Source: Candidatus Pelagibacter sp.
GTDB lineage: Bacteria > Pseudomonadota > Alphaproteobacteria > Pelagibacterales > Pelagibacteraceae
Assembly: GCA_028408795.1 (NCBI GenBank)
Contig: JAOOLP010000006.1
Location: 1-49,139, forward strand
Direction: 5' to 3'
Length of the DNA: 49,139 nt
The first letter of the stretch is position 1; each line of letters opens with the position of its first letter. The position numbers and the translations under genes were made by a program. The notes beneath the pieces were generated by a model. It was not told the DNA's origin. It searched no databases and worked only from the letters and a program-made list of their open reading frames with translations. Below, piece by piece: positions 48,549 through 49,139 of the stretch.

Positions 48549-48970
48549 TCATCAATAAAAATTTTTTCGTTTCTTTCGTGTTTTTCTTGAGCTTCGATTG
48601 AAAGCGTTGCTACAGGTCTAGCCATTAATCTTTTTAACCCAATAGGCTCTCCAGTTTCTTCACAAAATCCATAAGTATTGTCTTTTAACCGTTGAAGAGC
48701 GGCGTTAATCTTTGTTATAAGTTTTCTACTTCTATTAAGGGCTTTCATCTCAACAGTTTTGTCAGTATATGAAGATGCTTGATCCACAATATCAGCTGAT
48801 GAAACATTGTCGTCTGAAGAATTTAGCAGGTTACCAAGATTGTTTGCTTTAATAATATCTTTTTTCCAATTTATTAATTCCTCAGTGAAAAATTTCTTAT
48901 GTTTTGCACACATGTATTTCTCTTTAGAGTTAGGAATATATTTTTTTTTAGGTGTTTTTTTTTTAAGCAT
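48545..48970 (-). CDS. dksA: DksA/TraR-family transcription factor lacking most zinc cysteines
   Basis: RNA polymerase secondary-channel factor acting with ppGpp. The 141 residues show the coiled-coil region (about 60-98, with the DQAS segment near the tip) and the C-terminal block TYGFCEETGEPIGLKRLMARPVATLSIEAQEKHER. Of the four zinc cysteines of E. coli DksA only C103 remains; the others read T106, S124 and A127. This resembles alphaproteobacterial non-zinc DksA proteins such as that of Rhodobacter. It likely senses nutrient stress without a zinc knuckle. The start is the first ATG at 48970; MCAKHKKF at residue 20 is an alternative. Confidence 0.92.
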   Translation of the reverse strand: MLKKKTPKKKYIPNSKEKYMCAKHKKFFTEELINWKKDIIKANNLGNLLNSSDDNVSSADIVDQASSYTDKTVEMKALNRSRKLITKINAALQRLKDNTYGFCEETGEPIGLKRLMARPVATLSIEAQEKHERNEKIFIDD

Positions 48971-49043
48971 TTATAGAATTTTGGGGAGTATATGTTTGAA
49001 TTTAGTCGTGTCAATAGCCTTTAAATTGTATTAATTTAGCCAA

Positions 49044-49139
49044 ATGAGTAAAAAAAAAAATATATACAACATTTTCCTAATATTTTTAATACTTCATCTA
49101 TCTATTTGGACTTTAGTTCCCTCCATAACAAATACTAAT
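49044..49139 (+). CDS. N-terminus of a membrane protein, possibly GT39/ArnT-like (cut by window end)
   Basis: Only 32 codons are inside the window. They give a basic head (MSKKKN) and one long hydrophobic helix (IFLIFLILHLSIWTLVPSI) ending SITNTN. The opening resembles ArnT/PMT-like glycosyltransferases, where a first transmembrane helix leads into a catalytic loop. That assignment is tentative from so little sequence. It diverges from dksA over 73 bases. Confidence 0.6.
   Translation, partial: MSKKKNIYNIFLIFLILHLSIWTLVPSITNTN

Overview
The window is a strongly AT-rich, very compact bacterial chromosome segment. Gene order, protein motifs and the proteorhodopsin-ferredoxin-reductase block all point to a SAR11-clade alphaproteobacterium (Pelagibacter-like). 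This assignment is inferred from sequence character and synteny, not from a database search. About 56 protein genes (two cut by the window edges) and two tRNA genes fill almost everything. The longest gene-free stretch is about 224 bases, upstream of the proteorhodopsin gene. No IS element, prophage block, rRNA or CRISPR array was seen.

Layout. (1) 1-4205, minus strand: class I fructose-bisphosphate aldolase (partial), pgk, tkt. (2) 4265-11478, plus strand: a coiled-coil protein, zapA, 5-formyl-THF cyclo-ligase, a YmdB-type phosphoesterase, yebC, a phage-type RuvC-like nuclease, then tolQ-tolR-tolA-tolB-pal ending in a strong terminator. (3) 11559-20010, plus strand: cpoB, tilS, ftsH, folP, glmM, thiD, purA. 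(4) 20007-21914, minus strand: rpoH and rluD. (5) tRNA-Arg(TCG), followed by a tightly coupled minus-strand operon: Sua5/TsaC, ABC ATPase, ABC-2 permease, a 2OG-Fe(II) oxygenase-like protein and a GT17-like glycosyltransferase. (6) 26029-29043, plus strand: xseB, ispA, dxs. (7) aroC (minus), pdxH (plus), ispB-type polyprenyl synthase (minus). (8) 31950-38356, plus strand: S49 peptidase, glyQ, glyS, ppdK. (9) nadC and nadA (minus), tRNA-Leu(GAG), a possible 38-residue membrane peptide, a DUF4396-like membrane protein and ygfZ (minus). (10) pyrC-like dihydroorotase and a cupredoxin (plus), prpE-like acyl-CoA synthetase (minus). (11) 45745-48548, plus strand: blue-tuned proteorhodopsin, internal terminator, 2Fe-2S ferredoxin, type-2 ferredoxin-NADP reductase, GST. 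(12) a cysteine-poor DksA (minus) and the start of a membrane protein at the right edge.

How the genes work together. Central carbon metabolism (aldolase, Pgk, Tkt, PpdK, PrpE) and cofactor synthesis (folate, thiamine salvage, PLP, NAD, chorismate) sit beside envelope integrity (Tol-Pal, FtsH, GlmM) and isoprenoid synthesis (Dxs, IspA, IspB). The isoprenoid genes supply quinone side chains and could feed retinal synthesis for the rhodopsin. Features of most interest are the blue-tuned rhodopsin/redox operon with an in-operon terminator, a single phage-type RuvC-like gene where ruvCAB would be expected, the tRNA-flanking oxygenase/glycosyltransferase/ABC cassette, a dihydroorotase whose usual HxH metal motif reads QxH, and repeated convergent gene pairs whose stop codons overlap in a 4-base palindrome.
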